Of a stretch of DNA of 31,296 nt, positions 1-8,518 are shown piece by piece; positions within the stretch are counted from its first letter, which is position 1; every line of letters begins with the position of its first letter. The DNA lies in assembly GCA_018365895.1 (NCBI GenBank), contig JAGZJD010000026.1, positions 1 through 31,296 on the forward strand, given 5' to 3'. The notes under the pieces were generated by a model. It saw only the letters and a list, made by a program, of their open reading frames with translations, searched no databases and was not told the DNA's origin. This DNA comes from Lachnospiraceae bacterium (GTDB taxonomy: Bacteria > Bacillota_A > Clostridia > Lachnospirales > Lachnospiraceae). The translations under genes were made by a program, and so were the position numbers.

Positions 1-1
1 A

Positions 2-412
2 GTTAAGAGTTTGTTTGCTTCAGAAGTTATGGAGAGGGATTTTACGCCGGTAATCGCATCCCATAATCTGAGGGAACTTGAGGATATTTGTGATTATGTA
101 GGACTTCTGCATCATGGGGGAATTCTGTTTATGAAAGATCTGGAAGAAATGAAGTTTCATATTCACAAAGTACAGTGTGTGCTGAATAACAGTCTGGATG
201 AGGAGGAGGTACTGAAAGAACTGGATGTACTTCAGACAGAGAAGAGAGGATCTCTCTTGACGATTGTGGCACGGGGAACAAGTATGGAGATACTGGATTG
301 TATCGAATCGAGAAAGCCGCTCTTTGCAGAAGTCCTGCCGCTTTCTCTTGAGGAGATATTTATTAGCGAGACGGAGGTTGCTGGATATGGAATCACAGAT
401 TTCTTGTATTAA
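2..412 (+). CDS. ABC transporter ATP-binding protein, C-terminal part (5' end outside window)
   Basis: This is the last 136 codons of an ABC ATPase; the reading frame is open to the window edge, so the gene starts upstream. The visible part begins after the signature and Walker B motifs. It contains the switch histidine in ASHNLRELEDICD, where family members read SH(N/D)L.E.E.ICD, followed by GLLHHGGILFMKDLEEM, typical of drug or peptide exporter ATPases. The remaining 80 or so residues form the usual accessory C-terminal domain. It should power the permease encoded immediately downstream, since the two genes overlap by 26 bases. Substrate cannot be told from this fragment; a YtrB-like exporter ATPase is a reasonable guess only. 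Confidence 0.85.
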   Translation, partial: VKSLFASEVMERDFTPVIASHNLRELEDICDYVGLLHHGGILFMKDLEEMKFHIHKVQCVLNNSLDEEEVLKELDVLQTEKRGSLLTIVARGTSMEILDCIESRKPLFAEVLPLSLEEIFISETEVAGYGITDFLY

Positions 413-2396
413 GATGATGAAACGAGATGCCCGGACAAGAGGCTGGGTTCCTCTTCTGACTGTGGTGCTTTTGATGATTGCGCTTCCGGTATCAATATTT
501 CTTCAGACAGAGAATAAAATTCAGTGGGCGGTAGATGTTTTACCGCAATTTACAGAAACAGATATGGCAATTTGGTTTCGGGAGTTGGTTGGCGCCGGCA
601 ATTGGCTGACAGGAGTTGTGACCGTATTTTGTGCATTAGTAATCGGAATGACTGGGTTTTCTTATTTACATTCGGTAGAAAAAACAGATTTTTATTATGC
701 ACTTCCGGTAAAGCGGAGTCGTTTTATGACTGTGCGTTACCTTAGCGGAGCGTTAATGTTTATCATCCCATATATAGTTAATTATGGGCTTGTCATTCTT
801 ATTGCTGTGCGTCATAAGATTGAGATAGCGAAGGCGGGCTTGTGGTATGGACGCACAATAGCAGTGACGATTTTATTCTTTTTATTGTTTTACACGCTAA
901 CAGTGCTTGCGATGTTCTTGACCGGGAAACTTTTGGCAGGAGCTGTTCTGGCAGTTGGATTCTTTTCTTACGGAATGTTGGTATCTTTTGTTATTCAGAA
1001 GCTCTGTATTAAATATTTTGCTACATATTTACCGCTGGAAGGAATTGGAGCGATTCTCTCACCAGTGAAAGCTTATATGCTGGAAGGAAAAGTGGCAGGC
1101 CGTGAAAACGTAGTTGATGTTGCTTGGTATTTAGGAATTTTTGCAGTGATTGTTGGGATTTATGTTCTGCTGTTGATCTGTGCCAGATTCCGACCGGCGG
1201 AAGCAGCGGAACGAGTGATTGCATTTAGGAAAATGGAAGGAATTATCAAAATTGCAGTTGCGGTGCCGGGAGCGCTGGCTTGTGGTTTGATCGTTTTTAT
1301 GAACGGTGCAGAGAATAATCAGTGGTTTGTGCTTAGTTGTCTGATTGCAGCAGTCATCATCAGTTTTGCAGTCTCTTTTAGTTATTATATGGATTCGACA
1401 GAATTTTTTAAGCTTCGATTAACAACAGTGATTTCAGTGCTGCTTGTGGCAGGATGCATTGCTGTCTTTCACTATGATCTGCTGGGATATGACAGTTATC
1501 TCCCAAAAGAGTCGCAGCTCTCAGGAATGGCAGTCAAATTTGATGGCATACTGAAGTATTATGGAGGCGTGGGTGAACATTATCGGAATGCAGAACAGAT
1601 TCAGTTAGATCATATGGAGACTGATGTGACACCGGAAATGTATGAAGAAATTTGTCAGATTGTCTCTAAGCAGCCGGAAAGAAAAATGGCAGATCAATAC
1701 GATAGTGAGCTTTTTCGGATCAGTGTTATGTACCATTTAGAAAATGGTCGGAAGATCTACCGTACTTATTATGAAGAAGAGGAGCGGCTGAGAGCATTTG
1801 CAAAGAAAATGCTGAATCGGGAAGAATATGTCCAGAAACTTTGTGATCTGGATGATTTCCAAAAGTGTACGATGCAAGATGGAACAGTACAGGATCTTCG
1901 TACGAATGAAATTCAGCTGCAGTTTAATGAAAAAGAACTTCATGAACTCTTTGCTTTATATGCTGAAGAACTGAAAAATGCTAATTTTAATCAATTAATC
2001 CATGAACATATGGTTGGAGAACTTTCGGTTGTGTATTCTTCTGCTCCGGAAAAGGATGTTTTTACAACAGAGTATTTTACAATCTATGACAGCTTTGATA
2101 GTGTGATAGAATATTTAAAGAAAGCAGGATTTGAACTGAACCAATCTTATCGGCCGGAAGAAATTTTGTCCATAACTGTAGAGACATACAAAGAGGCAGA
2201 TGAAAATGTGAATCGTGAGATCATTACAGATTCAGAGCAGATTCATCGACTTTTTCCATATCTGAATAAATATGCGTTTGGAACTATCTGGTATGAATCA
2301 GATGCATTTGTGCAGAACATGATGTTATCAGTTGTATGGAAAGACGGCAGTACAAGTAACTATGAACTGAGAGTAGGAGGAGAGGATTTGTTATGA
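387..2396 (+). CDS. ABC transporter permease, large, with extracytoplasmic C-terminal domain
   Basis: A 669-residue integral membrane protein. I chose the ATG at 387 because GGAGG lies at 373-377 with a 9-base spacing; the open frame reaches back to 264, but those extra residues are arginine-rich and are the shadow of the ATPase gene. The first 360 or so residues hold about nine hydrophobic segments (for example WVPLLTVVLLMIALPVSIFL near residue 20 and TIAVTILFFLLFYTLTVLAMF). The rest is a soluble, charged domain of about 300 residues. The arrangement resembles Clostridia ABC-2-type permeases that carry a C-terminal DUF6449-like domain, but I could not verify that. It is translationally coupled to the ATPase upstream and to sbcD downstream through an ATGA overlap. 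Confidence 0.8.
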   Translation: MESQISCIKMMKRDARTRGWVPLLTVVLLMIALPVSIFLQTENKIQWAVDVLPQFTETDMAIWFRELVGAGNWLTGVVTVFCALVIGMTGFSYLHSVEKTDFYYALPVKRSRFMTVRYLSGALMFIIPYIVNYGLVILIAVRHKIEIAKAGLWYGRTIAVTILFFLLFYTLTVLAMFLTGKLLAGAVLAVGFFSYGMLVSFVIQKLCIKYFATYLPLEGIGAILSPVKAYMLEGKVAGRENVVDVAWYLGIFAVIVGIYVLLLICARFRPAEAAERVIAFRKMEGIIKIAVAVPGALACGLIVFMNGAENNQWFVLSCLIAAVIISFAVSFSYYMDSTEFFKLRLTTVISVLLVAGCIAVFHYDLLGYDSYLPKESQLSGMAVKFDGILKYYGGVGEHYRNAEQIQLDHMETDVTPEMYEEICQIVSKQPERKMADQYDSELFRISVMYHLENGRKIYRTYYEEEERLRAFAKKMLNREEYVQKLCDLDDFQKCTMQDGTVQDLRTNEIQLQFNEKELHELFALYAEELKNANFNQLIHEHMVGELSVVYSSAPEKDVFTTEYFTIYDSFDSVIEYLKKAGFELNQSYRPEEILSITVETYKEADENVNREIITDSEQIHRLFPYLNKYAFGTIWYESDAFVQNMMLSVVWKDGSTSNYELRVGGEDLL

Positions 2397-3553
2397 GATT
2401 TTTTCATTTATCCGATCTGCACATAGGAAAGCAGCTTCATTTTTATAATCTAAGAGAAGATCAGGAAGTGATTTTGGAGGAGGTTGTCTCATATGCGAGA
2501 CAACTTCGACCAGATGCAATTGTTATTGCCGGAGATATTTATGATAAAACAGTCCCGTCTGCAGAGGCGGTGACTGTTTTTGACCATTTTTTGACTGAAG
2601 TTTCAAAACTATCTATTCCTGTGCTCGCAATTAGCGGCAACCACGATTCTGCCAGACGACTGGAATTTGCCGGAGAGATTTTGCGAAATAATCAGATTTA
2701 TCTTATTGGAACACCGCCTCAGACAGAGACGGAGTGGATTGTAAAAGTTCCGTTTCAGGATTGTTATGGGGAAGTCTGTTTTTATCTTCTGCCGTTTCTG
2801 AAACCGGGATATGTAAAAGGAGTCTTTCAAGGGGAAATACCGGAGAGTTATGATGCGGCAGTCAGAAAACTTCTGGAGCGGGAAAGGCTTTCTAATGATG
2901 TTAGAAATGTGCTTGTGGCACATCAATTTTTTACAGGAAGTTCCGGAGAACAGCCGGAAACTTGTGACTCAGAGATATTTTCTATTGGAGGAATTGACAA
3001 TGTCTGTGCAGATGCTGTGAAAGCCTTTGATTATGTAGCGCTTGGTCATTTGCATGGGGCGCAGCGGGTAGGAGAAGAGAGAATACGTTATTGCGGCACT
3101 CTTTTGAAATACTCTGTCAGTGAGGAAAAGCAGAAGAAAGGGCTTTTGATGGTGGAACTGAAAGAAAAAGGAAGCTTGCCGGAGCTGACAGTACTTCCGC
3201 TTCATCCGCTTAGAGATGTGCGCCGGTTAAAAGGAACATTGGAAAAACTTCTGGAAGAAGCACAGGGAAAGGTGCAGGAAGACTACGTCAGTGTGACATT
3301 GACAGATGAGACAGAACCATATCGGCCGAAAGAGCGGCTGAGTGTTTATTATCCGCATCTGCTGGAAATCCGAATAGAGAACAGCAGGACAAAGCGGACG
3401 CTGGAATCTTTTGAAGAAGAATTGAAAATGGCAGGACCGTTTGAAATTTTTCAGGGATTTTATGAAGAGCTGCACGGAAGAACATTGAATGAGAAACAAA
3501 AACAGATTATGGAAGAGATTTTTGAACAGGCGAAAGGAGACGAAAGGTCATGA
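2393..3553 (+). CDS. sbcD: Exonuclease SbcCD subunit D (Mre11-type nuclease)
   Basis: SbcD is the nuclease half of the SbcCD complex, which cuts DNA hairpins and processes blocked DNA ends in the cytoplasm. The 386-residue protein shows the metallophosphoesterase motifs in order: SDLHIG (Asp8, His10), GDIYDK (Asp48), GNHDS (Asn83, His84), VAHQFF and GHLHG, which together bind the two metal ions. Its length is normal for the family. The ATG overlaps the stop of the permease gene (ATGA) and has AGGAGG upstream. Its own end overlaps the sbcC start by four bases, so SbcD and SbcC are co-translated. See the sbcC entry: the partner protein appears damaged. Confidence 0.96.
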   Translation: MRFFHLSDLHIGKQLHFYNLREDQEVILEEVVSYARQLRPDAIVIAGDIYDKTVPSAEAVTVFDHFLTEVSKLSIPVLAISGNHDSARRLEFAGEILRNNQIYLIGTPPQTETEWIVKVPFQDCYGEVCFYLLPFLKPGYVKGVFQGEIPESYDAAVRKLLERERLSNDVRNVLVAHQFFTGSSGEQPETCDSEIFSIGGIDNVCADAVKAFDYVALGHLHGAQRVGEERIRYCGTLLKYSVSEEKQKKGLLMVELKEKGSLPELTVLPLHPLRDVRRLKGTLEKLLEEAQGKVQEDYVSVTLTDETEPYRPKERLSVYYPHLLEIRIENSRTKRTLESFEEELKMAGPFEIFQGFYEELHGRTLNEKQKQIMEEIFEQAKGDERS

Positions 3554-6348
3554 AACCGCTGAAATTGATTCTGTCAGCGTTCGGCTCTTATGCAGGGCGG
3601 GAAGAAATTGATTTTACGAAAGTATCTCATGGAATTTTTCTGATCACAGGGGATACCGGCGCAGGAAAAACGACTGTGTTTGATGCGATTACCTATGCGC
3701 TCTATGGGGAAACAAGCGGGCGGAAGCGTCAGGGATCTATGATGAGGAGTATGTATGCGGAAGATACAGCGGAGACTTTTGTAGAATATCATTTTCTCTA
3801 TCAGGGGCAGAAATATCAGATTCGAAGGAATCCGGAGTATTGGCGGGCGAGTAAGCGAAGAGCTGCAGATGGAAGTCAGAAACTCGTAAAAGAGACAGCA
3901 AGCGCTGAGTTGATGCTTCCGGATGGACAGATATTTCCCGGCAAAAAGCGGGAGACAGATGAGAAGATTCAGGAACTCATTAGCCTGGATGTCAATCAGT
4001 TTACGCAGATTGCCATGATTGCGCAGGGAGATTTTCTTCGTCTGCTGTACGCAGAGTCCAAAGAGCGCAAGGCGATTTTCTCTAAAATATTTCGTACGAA
4101 TCTTTATCATCAGGTACAGGAAGAATTAAAACGGAAAACGAAGCAGCTTGGAGATTCACTTATGGAAGTGGAACATGCATGTATTCGGGAAGTGGAACGG
4201 ATTGACAGTGAGGATGCGGACTGGGTACAGTTGTGCCAGCAAAAAATCTATGATCCGGGAATGGTCAGACCGCTGTTAAAGAAAATTGTGAAAGAGGGAA
4301 GAGAAGCAGAGCAAATGCTTGCAAAGGAGCGGGCAAAATTAGAGTCTGATCTAATGGAAAAGAGCGGAGTGTTAAAACAGGCGGAAGCAGATAATATGCT
4401 GTGCCGGAAATTATCAGAAGCGTTAGAGGCGTACAAAAAGCTGCAGCAGCGGCAGGATGAATGTGAATCTCGGAAAAAAGCGTGGAATCGGGGACAGATT
4501 CTGGAAAAAATTCAGGGAAAGGCCGAAATAAAACAAAGCTGTGACCGGGAAGTATTCCGGATGAAAGCACATTTGAAAACGATGGAAGAAGAAATCGTTA
4601 TCCTTCAGAACAGGATGCAGGAACAAAGACAAACTGCAAAGAATTGGAGTGAGCGTCTGGAAAAGGAGCAGCCGGAGCTTCTGAAAAGAATCAGCGAACT
4701 GGAGCATACAGAAAAAGAATTCCAGTATTTGCAAAAGGAAATAAGGCAAAATGGCAGCAGAAGCGTCCTGCGCGATCTTGAGCTGCAGCAGGAAATTCCG
4801 GATTATTATCATCTGCTCAGAAAAGCAGAGGAAGAGGCAAAACATTGCCAGGAAGTGAGAGAGGATCTGGAAGCTTTTGCCGCAGAATTGAAAACATTGA
4901 AAAAACTTCAAGAACAGGAAGCAGAGGCACAGAAGGTTTTGGAAGAGAAGAGCCGGTGCTACCGGAGAATTTCAAGCGTATATGATTCCGCTTTTACTGA
5001 TTTTATAGCAGAACAGGCAGGTATTCTTGCAAGTAAGCTTAAGGAGGGAGAGCCTTGTCCGGTTTGTGGTTCCAAAGAACATCCGTCCAAATGCAGCTTG
5101 TCTGCACAGGCTCCGACACAATTAGAGGTAGAACAGGCGAAAAAGCAGAGAGAAGCTGCCGAGCATGAAGTGTCTGATGCAACAGATTTGTATTTGCAGA
5201 TCAAATCCCGGACGGAAGGAAAGAAGCAGGAGGCTCTGGAGCGGGGAAATAAACTGATGGATGGTCAGTTCTCACTGGAGAATCATGCATATCAAACGGA
5301 ATTGAACGCCGGGTGGAAGCAGGCAAAAGAACGGGAGCAGGAACAAAAGCAACGGATGCGTTTCTTATTCGATGAATTGCAGGAGAAGAAAGAAGTACTT
5401 CAGAATCAGCTTCAGGAGCTTCAGAAAGAGGAAACGCGTTGGAAAGAAGCGATGCAGAAAACAGAGAAGACGTTTCGGGAGAGAGAAGGCGCTTTTGGAC
5501 AGGGAAAAAAAGCGCTTGAACGCTATGAACATCTGGCAGGAGAGGCGAGAGCGGAGTATGAACAGCTTCTGGAAGCATATCAGATAACAGAAGCCATATA
5601 TGAAGAAGAGACGCCGCATCTGATTCCTAAGATTCGGGAAAATGAAGCATGGGTGCGTCGGTTTGAAAAAGAACAGGCAGAGAGAAAGGGAATGTTAATT
5701 TCGCTTCAGGAACAGGCTTCGGGAAAACAGATCACAGATACAGAAGCAATGCAAGCAGAACTTCGACAGCTTCAGGAACAGAGAAAAATACAGGAACACA
5801 TTTACCAGAAGCAGTGCAGTCAAAATTATCAGAATGAGCAGGCGTTTGAACAGTTGGAACGATACTGGAAAGAAATAGGCAGCCGAAAAGAAGAATATGA
5901 ACTATTGCAGGATTTGAATAAAACGGCGAATGGTACCCTGAGTGGAAGTGTCAAACTGGACTTTGAAACGTATGTGCAGCGTCAGTATTTTAAACAGGTC
6001 ATCTATGCTGCCAATAAGCGTCTTGTAAGGATGAATTTTGAACAGTTTTATCTGGAGTGCCGGGAAATTTCCAATCTGGGCAATCAAGGACAATCAGGGC
6101 TTGATCTGGATGTAAAGAGCTTCCTGAATGATTCGGTTCGGGATGTCAAGACGCTTTCCGGCGGAGAATCTTTTTTGGCAGCGTTAGCTATGGCGCTTGG
6201 TCTGGCAGATATCATTCAAAATACTGCCGGAGCAATACGGCTGGATACCATGTTTATTGATGAGGGATTTGGTTCTCTCGATGATGAATCCCGCAATCAG
6301 GCAATTCAGATATTAAATGAGCTGGCAGGAGATGAGCGGCTTGTGTGA
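3550..6348 (+). CDS. sbcC: Exonuclease SbcCD subunit C (Rad50-type ATPase), interrupted by an in-frame TGA
   Basis: SbcC is the SMC-like ATPase that drives SbcD. The 932 residues translated here contain an N-terminal Walker A (GDTGAGKTT, residues 34-42), a long glutamate/glutamine/lysine-rich coiled coil, a zinc hook CPVC (Cys503, Cys506) at its tip, a second coiled coil, then the signature TLSGGES (868-874) and Walker B with FIDEGFGSLD. Translation stops at TGA 6346-6348, but the same frame continues for 31 more family-typical codons to a TAA at 6442-6444, including the switch-histidine motif ISHV. Glycine is expected at the TGA, so a GGA-to-TGA change is the simplest explanation. As written, the product lacks the H-loop and is probably inactive, unless this is a sequencing error or read-through occurs. 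Confidence 0.93.
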   Translation: MKPLKLILSAFGSYAGREEIDFTKVSHGIFLITGDTGAGKTTVFDAITYALYGETSGRKRQGSMMRSMYAEDTAETFVEYHFLYQGQKYQIRRNPEYWRASKRRAADGSQKLVKETASAELMLPDGQIFPGKKRETDEKIQELISLDVNQFTQIAMIAQGDFLRLLYAESKERKAIFSKIFRTNLYHQVQEELKRKTKQLGDSLMEVEHACIREVERIDSEDADWVQLCQQKIYDPGMVRPLLKKIVKEGREAEQMLAKERAKLESDLMEKSGVLKQAEADNMLCRKLSEALEAYKKLQQRQDECESRKKAWNRGQILEKIQGKAEIKQSCDREVFRMKAHLKTMEEEIVILQNRMQEQRQTAKNWSERLEKEQPELLKRISELEHTEKEFQYLQKEIRQNGSRSVLRDLELQQEIPDYYHLLRKAEEEAKHCQEVREDLEAFAAELKTLKKLQEQEAEAQKVLEEKSRCYRRISSVYDSAFTDFIAEQAGILASKLKEGEPCPVCGSKEHPSKCSLSAQAPTQLEVEQAKKQREAAEHEVSDATDLYLQIKSRTEGKKQEALERGNKLMDGQFSLENHAYQTELNAGWKQAKEREQEQKQRMRFLFDELQEKKEVLQNQLQELQKEETRWKEAMQKTEKTFREREGAFGQGKKALERYEHLAGEARAEYEQLLEAYQITEAIYEEETPHLIPKIRENEAWVRRFEKEQAERKGMLISLQEQASGKQITDTEAMQAELRQLQEQRKIQEHIYQKQCSQNYQNEQAFEQLERYWKEIGSRKEEYELLQDLNKTANGTLSGSVKLDFETYVQRQYFKQVIYAANKRLVRMNFEQFYLECREISNLGNQGQSGLDLDVKSFLNDSVRDVKTLSGGESFLAALAMALGLADIIQNTAGAIRLDTMFIDEGFGSLDDESRNQAIQILNELAGDERLV

Positions 6349-6444
6349 ATTATTTCTCATGTCAATGAATTGAAGGAGCAGATTGATCGCAAACTTTTTA
6401 TAGAAAAAGGAGAAAATGGAAGCAAGGCGCACTGGGAACTATAA
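6346..6444 (+). other. C-terminal remnant of sbcC after the in-frame stop
   Basis: After TGA at 6346-6348 the sbcC frame continues IISHVNELKEQ and ends with KAHWEL before TAA at 6442-6444. ISHV with the downstream ELKEQI is the normal end of SbcC proteins, so this is the tail of the same gene. It has no ribosome binding site of its own and would not be translated separately. The full gene would encode 964 residues, the usual length for Clostridia SbcC. Confidence 0.85.
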
Positions 6445-6469
6445 AAGGCTTGAGAGATTTTAAAAGAAT

Positions 6470-6517
6470 ACCCCCATTTGAAATGGAGTATGAAATCCAT
6501 ATCAGATGGGGGTTTTT
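6470..6517. terminator. Rho-independent terminator between convergent sbcC and argG
   Basis: A long stem pairs CCCCCATTTGA (from 6471) with TCAGATGGGGG (to 6512), extended inward by ATGG/CCAT. It is followed on the plus strand by TTTTT. On the minus strand the hairpin is followed by a T-rich stretch (TATTCTTTTAAAA), so it probably serves both sbcC and argG. Confidence 0.85.
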
Positions 6518-6541
6518 CTATGTTTTGTAAGATGAAAGAGA

Positions 6542-7753
6542 CTACTGATTCAGCTGCATCATAGCTCTGACTTTCAATGGAAGTCCAAAAAGGTTAATAA
6601 AGCCTTCTGCATCATGGTGATCATAGAGCTCTCCGGTTGTAAAGCTTGCAAGAGATTCGCTGTACAGTGAGTATGGAGAAGTTGTTCCGGCTTTGATGAT
6701 ATTGCCTTTGTATAATTTGAATTTTACTTCTCCTGTTACATATTCCTGAGTTGTCGTGACGAAAGCCTGAATTGCTTCGCGAAGTGGTGTAAACCATTTT
6801 CCTTCATAAACAACCTGTGCCAGTTTATTGCCCATTTCTTTTTTTACTTCGTAAGTTGCACGGTCTAATACAAGTTCTTCCAATTGCTGATGTGCCTCCA
6901 TAAGAATGGTTCCGCCAGGAGTCTCGTAAACACCGCGGGATTTCATGCCAACAACACGGTTTTCCACAATGTCTACAATACCGATGCCGTGTTTTCCGCC
7001 AAGTTCGTTTAATTTGCGTATAATATCAGATACTTTCATTTCTACGCCGTTGATGCTTTTTGGAACACCTTTTTCAAATGTCATTGTCACATATTCCGGT
7101 TCATCAGGTGCTTTCTCCGGAGTGACGCCGAGAACGAGCAGGTGATCATAGTTTGGTTCTGCGGCAGGATCTTCCAGTTCCAGTCCTTCATGGCTGATAT
7201 GCCATAAGTTACGGTCACGGCTATAGCTTTGTGTCGCATCAAATGGAAGATCGATGCCATGTTCCTGGCAATAAGCGATTTCTTCTTCACGGGACTGCAT
7301 TGTCCATAGATCAGTCATACGCCATGGGGCGATAATCTTTAGTTCCGGTGCAAGGGCTTTGATGCCAAGTTCAAAACGGATCTGGTCATTCCCTTTTCCG
7401 GTAGCACCGTGGCAAATAGCAGTAGCTCCTTCTTTTTTAGCAATTTCTACAAGTTTGGCAGCGATGCCCGGACGTGCCATAGAAGTTCCGAGTAAGTATT
7501 TATTTTCATAAACAGCGCCAGCCTGCACACACGGTACAATATAATTGTCACAAAAATCATCGGTAATATCTTCAATATATAATTTAGATGCGCCGGAGAG
7601 CTTTGCGCGTTCTTCCAGTCCATCCAGTTCTTCGCCCTGTCCGCAGTCAATGCAGCAGCAAATAACTTCATAGTCAAAATTTTCCTTTAACCATGGAATG
7701 ATGGCGGTTGTATCTAATCCGCCGGAATATGCCAGTACAACTTTTTCTTTCAT
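6542..7753 (-). CDS. argG: Argininosuccinate synthase
   Basis: ArgG joins citrulline and aspartate using ATP, the penultimate step of arginine biosynthesis in the cytoplasm. The 403-residue protein has the family's length. It shows the PP-loop nucleotide motif AYSGGLDTT near the N terminus, [26 protein letters not shown], and the substrate-binding run [13 protein letters not shown]; all are diagnostic. The ATG at 7753 (minus strand) is preceded by AGGAGG at 7763-7768 with a 9-base gap. The gene stands alone: argH is not adjacent in this window. Two ARG-box-like sequences and a promoter lie upstream, which suggests arginine repression by an ArgR/AhrC-type regulator. Confidence 0.98.
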   Translation of the reverse strand: MKEKVVLAYSGGLDTTAIIPWLKENFDYEVICCCIDCGQGEELDGLEERAKLSGASKLYIEDITDDFCDNYIVPCVQAGAVYENKYLLGTSMARPGIAAKLVEIAKKEGATAICHGATGKGNDQIRFELGIKALAPELKIIAPWRMTDLWTMQSREEEIAYCQEHGIDLPFDATQSYSRDRNLWHISHEGLELEDPAAEPNYDHLLVLGVTPEKAPDEPEYVTMTFEKGVPKSINGVEMKVSDIIRKLNELGGKHGIGIVDIVENRVVGMKSRGVYETPGGTILMEAHQQLEELVLDRATYEVKKEMGNKLAQVVYEGKWFTPLREAIQAFVTTTQEYVTGEVKFKLYKGNIIKAGTTSPYSLYSESLASFTTGELYDHHDAEGFINLFGLPLKVRAMMQLNQ

Positions 7754-7799
7754 AATCTATATCCTCCTACAAAATGTAATCTTTTTAAGCGATGAATAT

Positions 7800-7828
7800 A
7801 ATATACAACTTAATTCATAAATATGCAA
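7800..7828 (-). promoter_or_regulatory. Promoter of argG
   Basis: Read on the minus strand: -35 TTGCAT (7823-7828), a 17-base spacer, and -10 TATATT (7800-7805), about 40 bases upstream of the ribosome binding site. An ARG-box-like sequence overlaps the -35 element. Confidence 0.65.
7814..7827. promoter_or_regulatory. ARG-box-like operator overlapping argG -35
   Basis: The minus strand reads TGCATATTTATGAA, matching about 10 of 14 positions of the ArgR/AhrC consensus TGAATAATTATTCA. It covers the argG -35 element, where a repressor would block RNA polymerase. No ArgR gene is in the window. Confidence 0.5.
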
Positions 7829-7884
7829 TATATTTTTAAAAAAATAATAAAAACTTATAAATAATCAAAAACACACAATAATTA

Positions 7885-7898
7885 TGAATAAAAATTAG
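7885..7898. promoter_or_regulatory. Second ARG-box-like operator upstream of argG
   Basis: TGAATAAAAATTAG on the plus strand keeps a full left half-site (TGAAT) and most of the right half of an ARG box. It lies 71 bases further upstream than the first box (start to start). Paired boxes of this kind are typical of ArgR-regulated promoters in Firmicutes. Confidence 0.5.
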
Positions 7899-7990
7899 TT
7901 TGAAAGGATTTGCGGATAGTATTAAGGGAAGCAAATGCAATAAACAGGAGAAAGATTGGTTATACTAAAAAAAAGGAGGATGAGCAGTAT

Positions 7991-8422
7991 ATGGCAGGAT
8001 GGATTATCGCATTGATTTCAGGAGCGTTGATGAGTGTACAGGGAGTATTTAATACAGAAGTGACAAAAACGGCAGGGATGTGGGTAAGTAATGGATGGGT
8101 GCAGTTTAGCGCATTTCTTACTTGCGTGGCAGTATGGCTCTTTACCGGAAGAGACAGTATTGCAGCGCTTGCAAAGGTACAGCCTCGTTTTATGTTGGTT
8201 GGAGGTGTAATCGGAGCCGGAATTACCTGGACAGTTATTGCAAGTATGAAACAGCTTGGTCCGGCAAGGGCCGTGCTTCTAATAGTTGTGTCGCAGATTT
8301 TGGCAGCGTATCTCATAGAGCTTTTTGGGCTGTTTGGAGTAGAGCAGGCACAATTTGAATGGCGTAAGGCAATAGGAATGGCGCTGGCAATTGCAGGAGT
8401 TATGATTTTCCAATGGAAATAG
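7991..8422 (+). CDS. DMT-superfamily YdcZ-type membrane protein
   Basis: A 143-residue, very hydrophobic protein with about five membrane segments (WIIALISGALMSVQGVFN at the start, then FSAFLTCVAVWLF, FMLVGGVIGAGITWTVIA, AVLLIVVSQILAAYLIEL and AIGMALAIAGVMIF). Length, GVFNTEV near the N terminus and the EWRKAIGMALAIAGV ending match the YdcZ (DUF606) family, half-sized drug/metabolite transporter relatives that often work as pairs. Substrate is unknown and no second YdcZ gene is adjacent. The ATG at 7991 is chosen over an upstream in-frame start because AAAAGGAGGA lies directly before it (about 7971-7980). Confidence 0.8.
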   Translation: MAGWIIALISGALMSVQGVFNTEVTKTAGMWVSNGWVQFSAFLTCVAVWLFTGRDSIAALAKVQPRFMLVGGVIGAGITWTVIASMKQLGPARAVLLIVVSQILAAYLIELFGLFGVEQAQFEWRKAIGMALAIAGVMIFQWK

Positions 8423-8433
8423 TGAAGTTGCCG

Positions 8434-8462
8434 TTGAGCTTTTGTAATAGAGTTGTTATAAT
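8434..8462 (+). promoter_or_regulatory. Promoter for the comEA operon
   Basis: TTGAGC at 8434-8439 and a perfect TATAAT at 8457-8462 are separated by 17 bases. They sit just after the stop of the YdcZ-type gene and about 57 bases before the comEA start. The genes from comEA to comEC have short gaps and could all be read from here. Confidence 0.7.
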
Positions 8463-8518
8463 AAAATGTACAGCATCTAAGGGGCATCTGGACGTTCGGG
8501 AGAATGAAAGGAAAAAAG

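Noticed and set aside
264..386. Longer N terminus for the permease
   Set aside because: Lies inside the ATPase gene, is arginine-rich, and lacks a ribosome site, unlike the ATG at 387.
6346..6378. sbcC TGA as a genuine selenocysteine codon
   Set aside because: The expected residue is glycine, not cysteine; the small hairpin nearby can arise by chance from conserved codons. A nonsense change or sequencing error is more likely.
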